Shown: positions 42,472 through 54,073, numbered from the stretch's first letter. The stretch is 64,000 nucleotides of DNA from Marinomonas polaris DSM 16579 (GCF_900129155.1 NZ_FQVF01000009.1:124001-188000), one strand, 5' to 3'. Numbers and translations are program-made. The notes: generated by a model from the letters alone, not told the origin.

Positions 42472-42741
42472 TTACTCGTCTTCACCAAAACGATTATTTA
42501 TTAATTCTATTACCGCTTTTATTGCATCTAACTCGTCTTCACCATTGGTTTTGATGCGAATTTCTGTGCCTTTGCCGGCAGCAAGCATCATCATTGCCAT
42601 GATGCTTTTTCCGTCAACATTTCGGCTATCTTTTTCTATGGTGATATCGCAAGAAAAGCGAGTGGTTGTTTCAACCAATTTGCCAGCAGCGCGAGCATGC
42701 AAGCCAAGTTTATTTATGATCGTGACGGACTCTTCCTGCAT
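42472..42741 (-). CDS. ptsO: Nitrogen-PTS phosphocarrier NPr
   Basis: 89-residue HPr-like protein. His15 in NKLGLHARAAGKL is the phosphorylation site. The RNVDGKSIMAMMMLAAGKG stretch matches HPr. It passes phosphate from EI-Ntr to PtsN. It is 9 bp downstream of ptsN. The rapZ gene that separates the two in E. coli is not here. Confidence 0.93.
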   Translation of the reverse strand: MQEESVTIINKLGLHARAAGKLVETTTRFSCDITIEKDSRNVDGKSIMAMMMLAAGKGTEIRIKTNGEDELDAIKAVIELINNRFGEDE

Positions 42742-42750
42742 GCTTTTTTC

Positions 42751-43200
42751 CTATATTAGTGATTCAAATATATTGAATAGTTCTTCATTGGTCTGTGCTG
42801 TGCGCAATTTATCCAGTGCTTCTGGGGATTGGGCAAGTTCTGCTATTTGAGCTAGCGTTGCAAGGTGTTGGTCACACTCATGAGGTGGAACAATTAATGC
42901 AAATATTAAGTCTACCGCTCTTTTATCGATGGAATCGAAATCAATCGGAGTTTGCAATGACATAACGACAATAGCGGTATGGTTTGCAGATTCTAGGCGA
43001 CAGTGTGGAATAGCTATGCCGTTGCCTATGCCTGTACTACCTAGCTTTTCACGACCTAGTAGTGCGTCATAGACAGCTTCGTTGTCACAATGTAGTCGAT
43101 TGGAAGCAACTTCAGCAATGCTTTCAAGTACTCGTTTTTTACTAACAATATCTTGTTTTGCGAGAACGAGTTCCGCTTTTAATAATGATTTCAAGGACAT
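42751..43200 (-). CDS. ptsN: Nitrogen-PTS EIIA protein PtsN
   Basis: 149 residues of the mannitol/fructose EIIA fold. The phosphorylated histidine is H66 in GIAIPHCRLES. It regulates potassium and nitrogen-related processes by its phosphorylation state. It follows rpoN after 17 bp; the hpf gene often found between is missing at this locus. Confidence 0.94.
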   Translation of the reverse strand: MSLKSLLKAELVLAKQDIVSKKRVLESIAEVASNRLHCDNEAVYDALLGREKLGSTGIGNGIAIPHCRLESANHTAIVVMSLQTPIDFDSIDKRAVDLIFALIVPPHECDQHLATLAQIAELAQSPEALDKLRTAQTNEELFNIFESLI

Positions 43201-43217
43201 GATAAAATGGTTTCCGT

Positions 43218-44693
43218 TTAGATCAGTCGTTTTCGTTCATTGGAAGGAGGGATGTTCATCGCCTCTCGATATTTGGCTACAGTGCGTCGAGCAACCTGTA
43301 TGCCTTGGTCTGCTAAAATAGCAGCTAGCTTGTTATCACTTAACGGTTTTTTCGCCGGTTCATCCGATACAAGCTTTTTAATCATAGCTCGTATTGCGGT
43401 AGAAGAACATTCTCCGCCAGAGGCGGTGTTTACATGGCTGGAGAAAAAGTATTTCAGCTCAAAGATGCCCTTCGGTGTGTGCATGTATTTCTGAGTTGTT
43501 ACCCTGGAAATAGTTGACTCATGCATACCTACTTCTTCTGCAACGTCGTGAAGAACCATGGGTTTCATGGCTTCTTCGCCTAGTTCGAAGAAATCAATTT
43601 GTCGACTTACAATGCAGCTTGCCACTTTTAATAAAGTTTCGTTGCGGCTCTGTAGGCTCTTCATGAACCATTTTGCTTCTTGAAGAGATGTTTTTATGTA
43701 AGTCACATCTTCTGCTGTTGCTGCTGCAGTGCTAGCCATCGCTGAGTAAGTCTCATTGATTTTGATGGGTGGCAAAGCGTCATTATTTAGTTCCACTTGC
43801 CATACGTCATGGCGTTTTTTCACTGTGACATCAGGAATAACGTAGTCCGTGTCGTCAGCGTCAATAACTGAGCCTGGGCGTGGGTTGAGCTGTTGAATCA
43901 AATTGACGACTTCTTTTAGCGCTTCGTCTTTGAGTTTTGTCTTACGGCTCAACTGAGCAAAATCTCGATTACCTAGTAATGGTAGGTAATGATCAATAAG
44001 ATTGTATGTGCTCTTATACAGCGGGTGGCTTTGGAATGCTTCTAGTTGCACAAGAAGGCAGTCGCGTAGGTCAATTGAGCATACGCCTACAGGGTCAAAG
44101 CGCTGCAATCTATGCTGCACTGCAATGACTTCTTCAATATCTAGATCTTCTAATTCAGTGCCGAGAGATTCCCAGATGTCATCGGGAGAAATGCTTAGGT
44201 AGCCATCAGGTTGAACGCATTCAATGATGGCGTAAGCGATTTCAATGTCGCGATCTGACATGTGGGTTAAATTTAATTGCCATATAAGATGGTCTTGGAT
44301 GCTTTCTGCTGGTGCGTTACGGCTTTCGAAGTCGCTATCGCCTTCGTAGCTGTTGTGATCGCTGACAGCTGCAGAACTTTGATAGGTATCATCCCAGTTA
44401 CTATCTATGGATAGTTCTTCAGGGATGCTTTCTGTCCACTCAGATTCTACGCGTGGTTCTTCGCTATTATTGTCGACTGTTGTATCGGCAGCGCTTTTTG
44501 ATTCTATGCTTGCAGGGATGTCGTGATGAATTTGTTCGTCGTCGTCGAGCTCAAGCAATGGGTTCGATTCAAGAAACTCATGAATTTCTTGTTTTAAATC
44601 CAACGTAGAAAGCTGCAGCAAGCGAATAGCCTGTTGCAGTTGTGGCGTCATAGTCAGCTGTTGACCAAGCTTTAATTGTAAAGACTGCTTCAT
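43218..44693 (-). CDS. rpoN: RNA polymerase sigma-54 factor
   Basis: 491 residues. Region I is the glutamine/leucine-rich LKLGQQLTMTPQLQQAIRLL at the N-terminus, which takes activator signals. An acidic region II follows, then the core-binding part. The RpoN box ARRTVAKYREAM at the C-terminus binds the -24 element. It lies downstream of lptB with a 78-bp gap, the standard proteobacterial arrangement. Confidence 0.97.
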   Translation of the reverse strand: MKQSLQLKLGQQLTMTPQLQQAIRLLQLSTLDLKQEIHEFLESNPLLELDDDEQIHHDIPASIESKSAADTTVDNNSEEPRVESEWTESIPEELSIDSNWDDTYQSSAAVSDHNSYEGDSDFESRNAPAESIQDHLIWQLNLTHMSDRDIEIAYAIIECVQPDGYLSISPDDIWESLGTELEDLDIEEVIAVQHRLQRFDPVGVCSIDLRDCLLVQLEAFQSHPLYKSTYNLIDHYLPLLGNRDFAQLSRKTKLKDEALKEVVNLIQQLNPRPGSVIDADDTDYVIPDVTVKKRHDVWQVELNNDALPPIKINETYSAMASTAAATAEDVTYIKTSLQEAKWFMKSLQSRNETLLKVASCIVSRQIDFFELGEEAMKPMVLHDVAEEVGMHESTISRVTTQKYMHTPKGIFELKYFFSSHVNTASGGECSSTAIRAMIKKLVSDEPAKKPLSDNKLAAILADQGIQVARRTVAKYREAMNIPPSNERKRLI

Positions 44694-44771
44694 AGAGCAA
44701 CTCTTTCTTCTATTTGAATGAATTGGAACGAGTTATGCATACTACTCCCTTTCTACAGCAATGATAAGGGG

Positions 44772-45497
44772 TTACAGACGGAAGTCGTCGCCTAAATAGA
44801 CCTTTTTTACTTGTTCATTGTTGATGACGGTACTGGCATCGCCAGATGCAATGATGTAGCCATTGCCAACAATGTAAGCTTTATCACAAATGTCTAGTGT
44901 TTCTCTGACATTGTGATCGGTAATTAAGACACCGATTCCACTTTCTTGGAGATGTTTGATTATGTGTTTTATGTCACCAACTGAGATAGGGTCTACGCCA
45001 GCAAAGGGTTCATCAAGTAGGATGAATTTTGGGTTCATGGCAACCGCTCTCGCTATTTCAACCCGGCGCCTTTCTCCTCCTGATAGTGCCATTCCTAGGT
45101 TGGTGCGAATATGGGTGATATGAAACTCTTCTAAGAGTTCTTCTAGTCTTTCTTGTTGTTGTGCTTTTGTTAGCTTTTTGCGGGTTTCTAAAATGGCTAG
45201 GATATTATCTTCTACAGACATTTTCCTAAAAATAGATGCCTCTTGAGGGAGGTAGCCAATGCCTTTTTGAGCACGAGTATGCATGGCGTCATGAGTGATG
45301 TCTTGGCCATCAATAAATATGCCTCCAGCGTCGTTTGCTACCATGCCAACTATCATATAAAAACAGGTGGTCTTACCCGCGCCATTAGGGCCAAGCAGGC
45401 CAACGGCTTGGCCAGACTCAACGGAAATAGATACATCCTTTACGACTTGGCGTTTTTTGTAGCTCTTCGCAAGGTGTTTTGCTTCTAGTAGTGCCAT
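44772..45497 (-). CDS. lptB: LPS export ABC transporter ATPase
   Basis: 241 residues. Walker [10 protein letters not shown], signature [15 protein letters not shown] and Walker [14 protein letters not shown] are all intact. LptB powers extraction of lipopolysaccharide through LptFG and the LptC-A bridge. Start ATG is adjacent to the lptA stop, so translation is coupled. Confidence 0.97.
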   Translation of the reverse strand: MALLEAKHLAKSYKKRQVVKDVSISVESGQAVGLLGPNGAGKTTCFYMIVGMVANDAGGIFIDGQDITHDAMHTRAQKGIGYLPQEASIFRKMSVEDNILAILETRKKLTKAQQQERLEELLEEFHITHIRTNLGMALSGGERRRVEIARAVAMNPKFILLDEPFAGVDPISVGDIKHIIKHLQESGIGVLITDHNVRETLDICDKAYIVGNGYIIASGDASTVINNEQVKKVYLGDDFRL

Positions 45498-46025
45498 CTA
45501 TTTTTTATTCTCAGGTGCTTGTTTATCTTTTGGCGCTTGTGGTTGTAAGGTCATTGATACGCGCCCTGAATCTTTTTTCTCAGCACTGAATGTGCCGTCA
45601 TCAATCATATAGAGGATGTAGTCTGCGGTGATGGAGTTCTGCATTCTGCTTAGGTAGCCATCACCAATAATTTCTAATTTTGATTCGCTGGTTAAATAAT
45701 GTATTTCATTGCCTTTACTGATAACAATGTTGCCGCTCCAGTCTATCTGCTGACTGAATTTCGCAGGTTTTCCTGTGGCTTCTAGGCTGCTAAATTTTCG
45801 GGTCTTAGCGTCTGTTGTTACTTTAAGGTATTGGGCCTGAATTTCAATGGTACCTTGCTTAACAAATACATTACCTTTGTATATTGCTTCGCCTGAATTT
45901 TGGTCGAATGATGCCTCATCAGCTTGTATTTCTAATGGCTTGGTTGTGTCTTCAGGTAGTGCGTATGCGTATTGGCCAATTAGGGCTGAAGTAAGCAACA
46001 CGCTGACGTTAATGAATCGTTTCAT
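45498..46025 (-). CDS. lptA: Periplasmic LPS bridge protein LptA
   Basis: 175 residues with a signal peptide (MKRFINVSVLLTSALIGQYAYA) and an OstA-type beta-jellyroll containing PLEIQADEASFDQNSGEAIY and GNVFVKQG. LptA oligomers carry LPS across the periplasm. It overlaps lptC by 17 bp and abuts lptB. Confidence 0.94.
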   Translation of the reverse strand: MKRFINVSVLLTSALIGQYAYALPEDTTKPLEIQADEASFDQNSGEAIYKGNVFVKQGTIEIQAQYLKVTTDAKTRKFSSLEATGKPAKFSQQIDWSGNIVISKGNEIHYLTSESKLEIIGDGYLSRMQNSITADYILYMIDDGTFSAEKKDSGRVSMTLQPQAPKDKQAPENKK

Positions 46026-46587
46026 ATTTTCCTCGTACAGATCCTGTCATCACGACTTCTTCTGAGTTTATATATGTTGTAATTGTGCCAGCAGAAGTCT
46101 CTCCTTGAGTGGAGATAAGTGTTGCATTTCCATAGCTGGTTAGTGATTGATCTTTATCTAAATAATGTATGTTATCTGCACTTAGCTTTATATCTTCAGA
46201 TTGAAGGTATTTTTTAGTCGCTCTGGCATTTTCGGTTAATAGAATATCATTACTTCCGTCTTCAATAACCCCTTTATCTGCTTTTGCGCTCCAATGGCCT
46301 GATTTTGAGTAGCGCTCGACGTTAGGCGTTTGTAAGAGTGTTGTGGATTTTGCTATGTAGTGCAGCGTTTGTTCAGCATCAAGTGTTTCGATCAGAAGTC
46401 CGTCAGCATCAAACTCTTTAACTTTGACATTAGTTATAAAGTAGTCTGGAGAGCTGCTCAATGAGTCTGTTTGAACGAGGTTTTGTATAGGTGCTGCCCC
46501 ATACCAACCTAAAGAGGCTACTACTATTAAAGTAGCCCCAATGATTAAAAGGCTTTTGGGTTTTGTTAGTGTTTTTAACGAAAGCAT
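46009..46587 (-). CDS. lptC: LPS export protein LptC
   Basis: 192 residues with a single N-terminal membrane helix (SLLIIGATLIVVASLGWYG) and a periplasmic OstA-like domain (YFITNVKVKEFDADGLL). It links LptBFG to LptA. It overlaps yrbG by one base and lptA by 17, so the whole block is one operon. The kdsC and kdsD genes frequently found just upstream are absent. Confidence 0.92.
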   Translation of the reverse strand: MLSLKTLTKPKSLLIIGATLIVVASLGWYGAAPIQNLVQTDSLSSSPDYFITNVKVKEFDADGLLIETLDAEQTLHYIAKSTTLLQTPNVERYSKSGHWSAKADKGVIEDGSNDILLTENARATKKYLQSEDIKLSADNIHYLDKDQSLTSYGNATLISTQGETSAGTITTYINSEEVVMTGSVRGKYETIH

Positions 46588-47549
46588 TACACCGAACCGT
46601 TTGAGCTAATAATAAATAAATAAACACCATAAGAAGCAATAAGCGGTAAGCCTACCCATCTAGGGATGCTGTTGTTTTTCGTTTTCTTGAAAATGAAAAT
46701 AGCAAGAGCGAGAGCAACTGTTAGGCCTAAAACCCAAGGAAAATCTCTGCTTATCACGCTTTGATCTACTAGTCCTGGAGCAATAAGGGCCGGTAGTGGT
46801 AATACGGTGGCCAAGTTGAAGATGTTTGATCCCAATATATTGCCAATTGCTATATCGTGATGGCCTTTTCTGACGCTGCTAATTGAAGCCGCTAGTTCAG
46901 GTAGGCTGGTTCCAACTGCAACGATAGTAAGGCCTATAACTAATTCGCTTACGCCTAAAGCGGTTGCTATGCCTATTGCACCCCAGACAAGTAATTTAGA
47001 ACTTCCTATCAATACAGCTAATCCGATTAGTGCAATGATGAGGGATTTGCTGACAGAGGTACCATCGTCTTCTGGTAAGCCTTCTTTTAAATCTTTTTCT
47101 AAATCTTTACTGCCTCTTAGCAATATTGTCAGGATAATAATAAAAGCAGCAATTAGAATCACGCCATCCCATACGCCAAGGGTCTGATCGTATAGTAAAA
47201 AACCTGCTAGCAGGGTGATAGCTAATACGAGAGGGACTTCTTTGGTGGACAGTCCGGAGGCGATTGGAATTGCTGAGAATAATAATGTGATGCCGAAGAC
47301 AAGTGCGATGTTGGCAATGTTCGAGCCAAGCACATTGCCAACTGCTATTTCTGGTGCGTTATCAAGTGCCGCAATGGCCGAAACGACCATTTCTGGTGCG
47401 GATGTGCCGAACGCGACTAACGTAATCCCTATTATCATTGGATTTACATTCAGTTTCTCTGCTACAAGCGCAGAGTGTTCTATAAATTTGTCGGAACTCA
47501 TTACGAGCAAAACTAACCCTACAATTAGGGCGATAGAAAACAACAGCAT
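46587..47549 (-). CDS. yrbG: YrbG/CaxA-type sodium/calcium exchanger
   Basis: About 320 residues from ATG 47549 (MLLFSIALIVGLVLLV), the position matching family starts; a longer frame begins at 47585. Two inverted repeats of five helices each hold the alpha-repeat motifs AFGTSAPEMVVSA and VAVGTSLPELAAS, the ion-binding core of the CaCA superfamily. It is the first gene of the lpt operon and divergent from mlaF. Confidence 0.92.
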   Translation of the reverse strand: MLLFSIALIVGLVLLVMSSDKFIEHSALVAEKLNVNPMIIGITLVAFGTSAPEMVVSAIAALDNAPEIAVGNVLGSNIANIALVFGITLLFSAIPIASGLSTKEVPLVLAITLLAGFLLYDQTLGVWDGVILIAAFIIILTILLRGSKDLEKDLKEGLPEDDGTSVSKSLIIALIGLAVLIGSSKLLVWGAIGIATALGVSELVIGLTIVAVGTSLPELAASISSVRKGHHDIAIGNILGSNIFNLATVLPLPALIAPGLVDQSVISRDFPWVLGLTVALALAIFIFKKTKNNSIPRWVGLPLIASYGVYLFIISSNGSV

Positions 47550-47712
47550 GGTATTGATATTACTCAAAGATACAGGGAGTACCATTTAATGAGGTTTGGC
47601 GTTGAAATTCAAGGCTTGATCTTATAAACAAAGTGGATTTGGCTGTGTCATGATTTTATTTGTTGGGGGGCGATGTTAGTATCGGGCCATATTTGATAGG
47701 GATTAAAAAGGT

Positions 47713-48513
47713 GTGTCAGTGGTAGATGCTTATATAAAGGTCCAAAATGTTAGTTTTTCAAGGGGAGAGCGTTCTATTTATGAGAACGTATCACTTACTA
47801 TTCCAAGAGGTAAGATTACTGCGGTGATGGGTCCTAGTGGGACGGGGAAGACGACATTGCTACGTTTAATTGCGGCGCAGCTCGCACCAAACTCAGGCAC
47901 TATTTTAGTAGACGGTCAAAATGTTCACGCTTTGTCCCGCTCTGAACTTTATAAGGTGCGCAAAAAAATGGGCATGCTTTTTCAAAGTGGTGCTTTGTTT
48001 AGTGATATGACTGTTGCTGAGAATATTGCTTTTCCAATGGAAGAACACACCAAGCTGGATGCAAAAACAATAGCGGGTATTGTCTCTGATAAGCTTTATA
48101 GCGTTGGTTTACGCGGTGCCGCTAATCTAATGCCGTCGGAATTATCTGGAGGGATGGCTAGACGTGTTGCGTTAGCCCGTGCTATCTCTTTGGATCCAGA
48201 GTTAGTAATGTACGATGAGCCTTTTACTGGGCAAGATCCTATTTCTAAAGGGGTTCTTGTTAAGTTGATACGCCAGCTTAATGATTCAGCAAATATGACG
48301 TCTGTTCTTGTATCTCATGATGTTGAAGAGTCTCTTTCTATTGCTGATCATGTGTGTATTTTAGCTGGCGGGCGAGTGATTGCTGAGGGTTCTGCCGACG
48401 AAATTCGTGCTTCTGATGACCCTGAGGTAAAGCAGTTTTTGAATGGTGAACCTGATGGTCCTGTTCCCTTCCATTATCCAGAAGAAAGTATTTCTAGTAG
48501 GGCTGCATTATGA
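47713..48513 (+). CDS. mlaF: Mla phospholipid transport ATPase MlaF
   Basis: 266 residues starting at GTG 47713 behind AAAAAGG. Walker A GPSGTGKTT, signature ELSGGMARRVALARA and Walker B LVMYDEPFTGQDP. MlaF drives lipid movement between the membranes with MlaE and MlaD. Its stop overlaps the mlaE start by 4 bp. Confidence 0.96.
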   Translation: MSVVDAYIKVQNVSFSRGERSIYENVSLTIPRGKITAVMGPSGTGKTTLLRLIAAQLAPNSGTILVDGQNVHALSRSELYKVRKKMGMLFQSGALFSDMTVAENIAFPMEEHTKLDAKTIAGIVSDKLYSVGLRGAANLMPSELSGGMARRVALARAISLDPELVMYDEPFTGQDPISKGVLVKLIRQLNDSANMTSVLVSHDVEESLSIADHVCILAGGRVIAEGSADEIRASDDPEVKQFLNGEPDGPVPFHYPEESISSRAAL

Positions 48514-49292
48514 AAAGCATTGAGTTGTTGGGGGCGTCGCTACTGGATTGGCTTGAAGCCGTTGGTCGAGCCGGAATATTTTTGGTACAAAGTATTTTTA
48601 GGTTGCCTGTTCGGTTTAAAGAGTCTGTAAATTTGCTAGTGAAGCAGCTTTACTCTGTTGGGGTGTTATCTCTCGTTATTATTATTGTTTCAGGTGCTTT
48701 TATTGGCATGGTGCTGTCGCTTCAGGGTTACAGTATTTTGGCTAAGTTTGGCTCAGAAGAAGCGGTTGGACAGCTGCTGGCGCTTTCTTTGTTGAGAGAG
48801 TTATCTCCAGTGGTGACGGCGCTTTTGTTTGCTGGACGTGCTGGCTCATCTTTGACGGCTGAAATTGGTTTGATGAAAGCAACGGAGCAATTATCCAGTT
48901 TTGAAATGATGGGTGTTGATCCTCTAAGACGGGTGATTGCGCCTCGCTTTATTGCTGGTGTTATTTGCTTGCCTATCTTGAGTTTGATTTTTTCTGCGTC
49001 GGGTATTCTTGGCGGGCATCTTGTCTCTGTTGAATGGTTAGGTGTTTATGATGGCGCTTTTTGGTCATCAATGCAGCAGTCTGTGTATTTTGATACTGAT
49101 ATTATGAATGGCCTTATTAAGGCGTTATGTTTTTCAGTTGTTGTTACATGGATTGCTGTTTATCAAGGTTATGAGTGTGTCCCCACTTCTGAAGGGATTG
49201 GTAAAGCAACCACTCGTACAGTGGTTTTAGGTTCATTGGCTATTTTGGCTTTAGATTTTATATTAACCGCCGCTATGTTTGGGGATTTTTAG
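48510..49292 (+). CDS. mlaE: Mla permease MlaE
   Basis: 260 residues, the MlaE/YrbE permease fold with about five hydrophobic segments. GAFIGMVLSLQGY, LLRELSPVVTALLFAGRAGS and TAEIGLMKATEQL are the family signature. It is coupled with mlaF and followed by mlaD after one base. Confidence 0.96.
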   Translation: MKSIELLGASLLDWLEAVGRAGIFLVQSIFRLPVRFKESVNLLVKQLYSVGVLSLVIIIVSGAFIGMVLSLQGYSILAKFGSEEAVGQLLALSLLRELSPVVTALLFAGRAGSSLTAEIGLMKATEQLSSFEMMGVDPLRRVIAPRFIAGVICLPILSLIFSASGILGGHLVSVEWLGVYDGAFWSSMQQSVYFDTDIMNGLIKALCFSVVVTWIAVYQGYECVPTSEGIGKATTRTVVLGSLAILALDFILTAAMFGDF

Positions 49293-49293
49293 C

Positions 49294-49758
49294 ATGAGAA
49301 GTAAGCGTTCAGAATTGTTGGTAGGGTGTTTTATTGTATTGGGCGTTGTTGCTCTTGTTTATTTGGCCGTTCAAGTGAGTGGGCTTGCCTTCTCTAGCAA
49401 GAAAGACACGTATCAGGTCGTTGCTAGGTTTGATGATATTGCAGGGCTCACAAATCGAGCTAAAGTCTCTATTGCTGGCGTGGCGGTTGGTAATGTTGAG
49501 TCAATTACGTTTGATAAGAAGTTGTATATGGCTTTGGTAACAATGAATATTGATTCGGACGTTAATAATATTCCTACCGATAGTTCTATTGCAGTGTTGA
49601 CGAGTGGTTTGCTGGGTGAGAAGTATTTAGGTATTTCTATTGGGGCTGAGGATGAAATGCTTAAAAATGGCAGTGAAATTTTTGATACCCAATCCGCCCT
49701 GGTTTTAGAAACTTTGATCAGTCAGTTCTTGTTCAAAGGCGGCGATTCGGAGAAGTAA
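49294..49758 (+). CDS. mlaD: Mla substrate-binding MCE protein MlaD
   Basis: From ATG 49294 154 residues: an N-terminal membrane anchor (LLVGCFIVLGVVALVYLAVQVSG, cut here to its hydrophobic core) and one MCE domain (FDDIAGLTNRAKVSIAGVAVG). Hexameric MlaD forms a lipid channel on MlaE. The frame extends upstream to 49279 into mlaE but has no better start. Confidence 0.95.
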   Translation: MRSKRSELLVGCFIVLGVVALVYLAVQVSGLAFSSKKDTYQVVARFDDIAGLTNRAKVSIAGVAVGNVESITFDKKLYMALVTMNIDSDVNNIPTDSSIAVLTSGLLGEKYLGISIGAEDEMLKNGSEIFDTQSALVLETLISQFLFKGGDSEK

Positions 49759-49761
49759 TAT

Positions 49762-50379
49762 ATGTCTAAGATTTTATCTGGTGTTGTTTTTGTTTTTTCC
49801 TTGCTTGGGTCAAGTGTAACTTGGTCTGACGTTGATGGTGCAAGGGATACGGTTATTAAAGTGGTTGACGCTTTTCGAACAGATATCGTTGCTGATAAAG
49901 CGGTGTTGTCTAAAGATCCGGTTTTATTAGAGAAGCGAGTTGATAATATCTTGGCGAATGTGGTCGATTTTGATGATTTTTCCAAAAAAGTGATGGGGAA
50001 ATATTATCGAAGAGCATCGCCTGAGCAGCGTATTCGCTTTGCCAGTGTTACTAAAGATACCTTGTTGAAAACATACGGCACTTCCTTGCTTGAGCTGGAT
50101 GCAGATCGAATTAATGTTTTACCTCTAGGGCCTCAAGGTAGGGGGAAAGAAACCAAAGTTGACGTTGACTTCCAGATGGAATCTGGCGGGATGTTAAATA
50201 TCAGCTTTTTCATGGAAGAGTCTAAAAAAGGTGTATGGATGTTGAGTAATGTTGTGATTAACAACATTAACTTTGGCTTAACCTTTCGTAAGCAGTTTGG
50301 TGTCATGATGGAGCAGAATAAGAATGACATTGAGTTGGCTATTTCTGCATGGCGAGAGTCTCTAGCGAAGAAGTCTTAA
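49762..50379 (+). CDS. mlaC: Periplasmic phospholipid carrier MlaC
   Basis: 205 residues with a signal peptide (SKILSGVVFVFSLLGSSVTW) and the Ttg2D/MlaC fold (VVDFDDFSKKVMGKYYRRAS). It shuttles phospholipids between the MlaA-porin complex and MlaFED. In many relatives mlaB (a STAS-domain gene) follows; here a terminator follows at once and no STAS gene is seen. Confidence 0.95.
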   Translation: MSKILSGVVFVFSLLGSSVTWSDVDGARDTVIKVVDAFRTDIVADKAVLSKDPVLLEKRVDNILANVVDFDDFSKKVMGKYYRRASPEQRIRFASVTKDTLLKTYGTSLLELDADRINVLPLGPQGRGKETKVDVDFQMESGGMLNISFFMEESKKGVWMLSNVVINNINFGLTFRKQFGVMMEQNKNDIELAISAWRESLAKKS

Positions 50380-50409
50380 TTCAATAAATCTGGCTTTATT
50401 GTGAGCAAT

Positions 50410-50445
50410 AAAATCCGAATCCATTAAATGGGTTCGGATTTTTTG
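50410..50445 (+). terminator. Terminator of the mla operon
   Basis: AAATCCGAA...TTCGGATTT stem followed by a long T tract. Confidence 0.85.
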
Positions 50446-50592
50446 TTTTTTGGGAGGGAGCATTGTCAGTCTTGATTAAAATCTTAGAAAACAAGTGGTT
50501 TTTTATTCAGAGTTAGGCTTAGAGGTGTTAAGTAGTTGGCTGTACTCATGTAGAATAGGGGAATCGAGCATATTTTATATATTGGAGCGACT

Positions 50593-50829
50593 GTGAACGC
50601 AGGTGAAGTTAAAGCACTTTTGGAATCCTCTATCCGCAACTGTGAAGTGGTTGCAGAGGGAGAAGGTTGTAATTTTCAAGTAGTTGTAGTGACAAGTGAG
50701 TTTGAGGGGCTGTCAACGGTTAAGAGGCAGCAGCTTGTGTATTCACATCTTCAAGAAGCTATTTCCAGTGGCGCCATTCACGCCGTTACAATGAAAACCT
50801 ATACGCCAGAACAAATAAGCAAGCTATAA
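50593..50829 (+). CDS. ibaG: BolA-family iron-sulfur protein IbaG
   Basis: 78 residues from GTG 50593 behind GGAG. The BolA fold is seen in FQVVVVTSEFEGLSTVKRQQ and the conserved IHAVTMKTYTPEQ end. It partners monothiol glutaredoxin in Fe-S handling. The usual mla-ibaG-murA order is kept; murA follows after 24 bp. Confidence 0.92.
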   Translation: MNAGEVKALLESSIRNCEVVAEGEGCNFQVVVVTSEFEGLSTVKRQQLVYSHLQEAISSGAIHAVTMKTYTPEQISKL

Positions 50830-50841
50830 AAGCTATTATAA

Positions 50842-52116
<1,275 letters not shown>

Positions 52117-52117
52117 T

Positions 52118-52762
52118 ATGAGTAAAACATTAACGATTGCGCTGTCGAAAGGGCGCATTCTTGGTGAAACTTTACCGCTTTTAGAAAAAGCGAATATTGT
52201 TCCAGTTGAAGATATTAGTAAAAGCCGAAAATTAATATTCGATACCAATCATGAGCATATCAAGCTAGTTATTTTGCGTGCGACTGATGTACCGACTTAT
52301 GTTGATCATGGTGTGGCAGACTTTGGTGTTGCTGGTAAAGATGTGTTGATGGAAGCATCCACAAAAAATCTTTACGAGCTGCTGGATCTTAAAATAGCGA
52401 AATGCCGTTTGATGACGGCAGGCGTTGTTGGTCAGCCATTGCCTAATAGACGTTTGAAAGTTGCTTCGAAGTTTATCAAAACAGCGAAGGCGTATTTTGC
52501 TGAGCAAGGTATTCAGGCTGATGTCATTAAGCTATATGGTGCGATGGAATTGGCGCCTATTATGGGTTTGGCTGATCTTATTGTGGACATCGTTGATACA
52601 GGCAATACGCTAAAAGCAAATGGTCTTGAGGCTCGTGAGTTGATCGCGCCAATCAGTACACGTTTGGTGGTCAATAAAGCGGCTTATAAAACGAAGTATT
52701 CTGAAATCGAGCCTATCCTAGAAATGATAAGACGTGCGGTTGAAGATAACGAGGGTAAATAA
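52118..52762 (+). CDS. hisG: ATP phosphoribosyltransferase, short form
   Basis: At 214 residues this is the short HisG, lacking the C-terminal regulatory domain, so activity requires a HisZ subunit encoded elsewhere. [18 protein letters not shown] opens the protein and [18 protein letters not shown] is the PRPP loop. First step of histidine synthesis. It abuts hisD with no gap. Confidence 0.96.
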   Translation: MSKTLTIALSKGRILGETLPLLEKANIVPVEDISKSRKLIFDTNHEHIKLVILRATDVPTYVDHGVADFGVAGKDVLMEASTKNLYELLDLKIAKCRLMTAGVVGQPLPNRRLKVASKFIKTAKAYFAEQGIQADVIKLYGAMELAPIMGLADLIVDIVDTGNTLKANGLEARELIAPISTRLVVNKAAYKTKYSEIEPILEMIRRAVEDNEGK

Positions 52763-54073
52763 TTGAACCTGAATATTCGAGAATTCTCTTCTAGCTCTGC
52801 TGGTTTTCGTTCTGAGTTGGAGTCGTTGCTTGCTTGGGACTCCGTGTCTGATGCAGGCGTACAAAAGGCAGTGGCCGATATTGTTGAGCAAGTTTGCCTA
52901 AAAGGTGATGAGGCGGTTATTGAATTCACCAATCGCTTCGATCGTCGTCATGTTGTTTCTTCTGCTGAGCTTGAAATTTCACGTGAAGAGTTGGCTCTTG
53001 CAAAAGGTCGAGTCAGTGCTGAGTTAGTGGCTAGCTTGGAAGCGGCAGCAAAGCGCGTTCATGATTATCATGAACGTCAAAAGCAGCCATCTTGGCAGTA
53101 TCAAGAAGATAACGGTACCGTGCTTGGTCAAAAAGTAACGCCTTTAGATCGTGTTGGTGTTTATGTGCCAGGTGGTAAAGCGGCTTATCCTTCTTCTGTG
53201 TTGATGAATGTTATGCCTGCTAAAGTAGCTGGAGTTGGCGAAATTATCATGGTTGTTCCAACACCAGATGGTTTGGTTAATGATATCGTTTTGGCGGCGG
53301 CCTATATTGCTGGTGTGGATCGTGTATTCACTATTGGTGGTGCGCAGGCTGTTGCGGCTTTGGCGTATGGTACTGAAACTATTCCAAAAGTTGATAAGAT
53401 TGTTGGCCCAGGTAATATCTATGTGGCCACAGCTAAGAAGATGGTGTTTGGTGTTGTCGGTATCGACATGATTGCCGGACCTTCTGAAATACTCGTTGTG
53501 TGCGATGGTAAGACAGATCCTGATTGGATTGCCATGGATCTATTCTCTCAAGCGGAACATGATGAAGATGCCCAGTCTATCTTGATTTCTCCTGACTTAG
53601 CTTTTATCAAAGATGTAAAAGCTTCTATGGAGCGTTTGATTGAAACTCAAAGTCGCAAAGATATTATTAAGGCTTCTTTAGAAGGTCGTGGAGCCTTCAT
53701 TCATGTTGAAAATATGGATGAGGCTATGGATATTGCGAACGTAGTCGCTGCTGAGCACCTTGAGTTATCTATTGATGAACCTGAGAAATGGGCGAAAAAA
53801 ATCCGTCATGCTGGTGCGATCTTTATGGGTCGTCATACGCCAGAAGCATTGGGTGATTATTGTGCAGGACCAAATCATGTTTTACCAACGTCTGGTACGG
53901 CAAGATTTTCATCACCTTTGGGTGTCTATGATTTCCAAAAGCGTAGTTCTTTGATTTATTGTTCGCCTGAAGGGGCGAGTGAGTTGGCAAAAATTGCTTC
54001 TCCTTTGGCTCGTGGAGAGTCTTTAGAGGCGCATGCTATGTCGGCGGAATATCGTATTCTGAAGGATTTTTAA
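52763..54073 (+). CDS. hisD: Histidinol dehydrogenase
   Basis: 436 residues from TTG 52763, directly following the hisG stop. Motifs [42 protein letters not shown] and [19 protein letters not shown] match the zinc-dependent NAD enzyme of the last two histidine steps. In close relatives hisC usually follows; here the next gene is an SRPBCC protein whose ATG overlaps the hisD stop. Confidence 0.97.
   Translation: MNLNIREFSSSSAGFRSELESLLAWDSVSDAGVQKAVADIVEQVCLKGDEAVIEFTNRFDRRHVVSSAELEISREELALAKGRVSAELVASLEAAAKRVHDYHERQKQPSWQYQEDNGTVLGQKVTPLDRVGVYVPGGKAAYPSSVLMNVMPAKVAGVGEIIMVVPTPDGLVNDIVLAAAYIAGVDRVFTIGGAQAVAALAYGTETIPKVDKIVGPGNIYVATAKKMVFGVVGIDMIAGPSEILVVCDGKTDPDWIAMDLFSQAEHDEDAQSILISPDLAFIKDVKASMERLIETQSRKDIIKASLEGRGAFIHVENMDEAMDIANVVAAEHLELSIDEPEKWAKKIRHAGAIFMGRHTPEALGDYCAGPNHVLPTSGTARFSSPLGVYDFQKRSSLIYCSPEGASELAKIASPLARGESLEAHAMSAEYRILKDF

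Noticed and set aside
42465-42488. Longer MgtE start at 42488.
   Set aside because: It is a TTG inside ptsO and adds non-conserved residues.
50380-50592. Search for mlaB after mlaC.
   Set aside because: The interval holds only a terminator and the ibaG promoter region; no STAS-like frame exists.
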